A DNA stretch of 14,257 nt from positions 1 through 14,257 of the forward strand of contig JAKURJ010000032.1 in NCBI GenBank assembly GCA_022452125.1, given 5' to 3'. Origin of the DNA: Candidatus Poseidoniaceae archaeon (GTDB lineage: Archaea > Thermoplasmatota > Poseidoniia > Poseidoniales > Poseidoniaceae). The position numbers were made by a program, and so were the translations under genes. This document shows, piece after piece, positions 12,833 to 14,257 of the stretch; the stretch's first letter is position 1; every line of letters begins with the position of its first letter. The notes below the pieces were generated by a model. The model was not told where the DNA came from, did not search any database, and saw only the letters and a program-made list of their open reading frames with translations.

Positions 12833-14257
12833 TTACAGTCTTTGATGCATTTTTGCTAGTCTTCCAGGCGTGCCAGCCCACTCCCACGCCGGTGCTGATG
12901 CCCTAGCAGAACCGACGCACTGCTCGCCTTGCATGACCAAAATATCTTCGCCAGCTTTAATGGTAGAATCATATGATTCTAGGTTCGCGAGATTAACATC
13001 TCCTTTCCACTTGATATTTTCTTTCAATGCTATCCGTTTGAGCGAGTTGCATTTGTCAAGGATTGCAACACCCAACTTTGCAATTGAAAATCCACCACGC
13101 TCGGGAGCCCACATAGCGATTTGTTCACCATCTTTGAGAATCTTCCATCTAGGGAACCTTCCACGAACTTGGACTCCATCCAACCACTCAGAATTTAAGT
13201 GATGAAATCGAGATACTGAACAAAAATTGTCGAGGTTGATTTTTTCGCCACTTCGCTTTTTTGATTGCATATTTTCTGCAACTGCTTTTTCCAGGCGCTG
13301 CAAGGATTCGTGATTAGTTGCAGAAGCACCCTGTCGAGTATCGATGATAGGGATGTCACAGCTGTATTCAAATCCTGAATGGTTGATAATTATGCGATAC
13401 TGGTTCTTTGCTAGTAATGCGTCAATCATTTTGGTGACACGGTCGATCTCATCTAGAGTCCAGTCACCTGTCACCGGGATATCATAATGACCTGCAGGCC
13501 ATACTTCTTCCAAATCCCTTGGTACTAAACCCAATGGGGATGTAACCATGACTTCATGGCCAGCATTATGCTTTATCGCATTTCTAAATGACCTGTGACT
13601 TCTGGATGAGGAGTATGGCTTTCTTGCCGAGCAAGGAAGTAGAATTAGGACATCGTCTAGACCTTCTGGAGATTGATACTCGTTTGTGATGTAATCGACC
13701 CAATCCAAAATTATTGGATCATCATGCGACTCAACACTGTGGACTCGCAAGGCGGTTCCATCACTGACAATCTGTGATAGTATTCCTTCTGATTTAGAAA
13801 TGAGTTTGTCATGATTCCTCATGTGTTCTACCAATCTCGGACTGTTTAGGGATTGAGATTGAGCCAACTCCCTCAAGGAATTGGACAAAATTGCGGAACG
13901 TACCTCCGCTAGGGCACTGCGCCAATGACTGTTAGCCGACTCTCCTTCAATTGCAATTCTAGGACCATTCCAGGTCAACACAGCACCATGCGCTTCTGCT
14001 TGCTTGGTTCTAGTTGTGTCAAACAAGTCAACACCAAACCAAGATAGAACTGCACAATTATCAGGGCCACCGATTCCCGGAGTCCAAAGTAGTGCACCAG
14101 GAAAGCGCTTCTTCACAACTAGGATTGCTTCAACTAATCTCCCCGGACGATTGGCTAATTGTAAGGCATCAGTAAGTACTACAACGTGTGGATTCAGATT
14201 TTCGTCCATCAATTCTTCATCATGGTTTAATGCCTGCCAAGAGAGGGGCAGCAACTG
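12833..14257 (-). CDS. arcS: Archaeosine synthase ArcS (TgtA2), N-terminus outside window
   Basis: 474 residues are visible; the frame is open to the window edge (first codon CAG), so the TTG at 14254 is not the start and part of the N-terminal TGT-like domain is missing. ArcS acts in archaeosine (G+15) tRNA modification: it modifies preQ0 already placed in tRNA by the archaeal TGT, in many archaea by adding lysine before the radical-SAM partner RaSEA completes the change. The ArcS signature P-C-x3-K-P-Y-x2-S-x2-H is present in full as PCSARKPYSSSRSH (13595-13636). Around it are LLWTPGIGGPDN (N-terminal TGT-like barrel), LGLVPRDLEEVWPAGHYDIP, and a C-terminal PUA domain from about residue 360 (VRGRFPRWKILKDG ... 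LVMQGEQCVGSARAS). The gene ends at TAA 12833, 71 nt before rpsO on the same strand. The signature makes the identity secure. Confidence 0.92.
   Translation of the reverse strand, partial: QLLPLSWQALNHDEELMDENLNPHVVVLTDALQLANRPGRLVEAILVVKKRFPGALLWTPGIGGPDNCAVLSWFGVDLFDTTRTKQAEAHGAVLTWNGPRIAIEGESANSHWRSALAEVRSAILSNSLRELAQSQSLNSPRLVEHMRNHDKLISKSEGILSQIVSDGTALRVHSVESHDDPIILDWVDYITNEYQSPEGLDDVLILLPCSARKPYSSSRSHRSFRNAIKHNAGHEVMVTSPLGLVPRDLEEVWPAGHYDIPVTGDWTLDEIDRVTKMIDALLAKNQYRIIINHSGFEYSCDIPIIDTRQGASATNHESLQRLEKAVAENMQSKKRSGEKINLDNFCSVSRFHHLNSEWLDGVQVRGRFPRWKILKDGEQIAMWAPERGGFSIAKLGVAILDKCNSLKRIALKENIKWKGDVNLANLESYDSTIKAGEDILVMQGEQCVGSARASAPAWEWAGTPGRLAKMHQRL

Noticed and set aside
1..14257. CRISPR array, transposon, prophage, toxin-antitoxin or restriction/defence genes
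   Set aside because: No short regularly spaced direct repeats, no transposase, integrase or nuclease motifs and no terminal inverted repeats were seen. The only long repeats are the FAS1 coding units.

Overview
The window reads as chromosome of a planktonic euryarchaeon, most likely of the Thermoplasmatota/Poseidoniales (Marine Group II) type. The evidence is an archaeal-type phenylalanyl-tRNA synthetase beta chain, an archaeal (GlnRS-like) glutamyl-tRNA synthetase, a two-domain archaeal ribosomal protein S15 next to a RecJ/Cdc45-like gene, an archaeosine synthase (ArcS), a PGF-CTERM-type surface anchor, and TATA boxes placed about 25 nt before start codons. The taxon is inferred from gene content and style; no database was consulted. 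No rRNA, tRNA, CRISPR array, insertion sequence or phage gene was seen.

Layout. 1-435 (+): C-terminal part of pheT, truncated by the window edge. 429-1358 and 1365-3764 (-): a two-gene surface operon, read as a large four-FAS1 + cupredoxin + PGF-CTERM protein followed 6 nt later by a membrane-anchored protein with a HmuY-like (heme-binding family) core. 3765-3878: a short divergent promoter region. 3879-6892 (+): a large single-pass surface protein with Ig-like/CARDB-like repeats, whose end abuts or overlaps the start of RNase HII. 6918-8588 (+): gltX. 8572-8838 (-): a small uncharacterised protein, divergent from a helical 116-residue protein at 8913-9263 (+), whose stop codon opens a perfect hairpin. 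9344-11356 (+): a surface protein with three C-terminal membrane helices and a cytoplasmic zinc ribbon. 11357-12250 (-): a RecJ/Cdc45-like protein without a recognisable DHH motif. 12303-12761 (-): S15. 12833-14257 (-): ArcS, N-terminus outside the window.

The genes fall into two classes. One is information processing: two tRNA synthetases, RNase HII, S15, a replication-linked RecJ/Cdc45 homologue and tRNA modification. The other is a set of secreted or membrane-anchored proteins built of FAS1, cupredoxin, HmuY-like and Ig-like domains. Packing is tight: two convergent pairs overlap or abut, and no stretch above 300 bases lacks a plausible gene. The most interesting part is the FAS1-cupredoxin/HmuY-like pair, a candidate surface copper/heme module. 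The degenerate RecJ/Cdc45-like protein is second. Several start codons were moved from the longest open frame to internal ATGs on the basis of Shine-Dalgarno sequences, promoter spacing or family convention; each entry says so.
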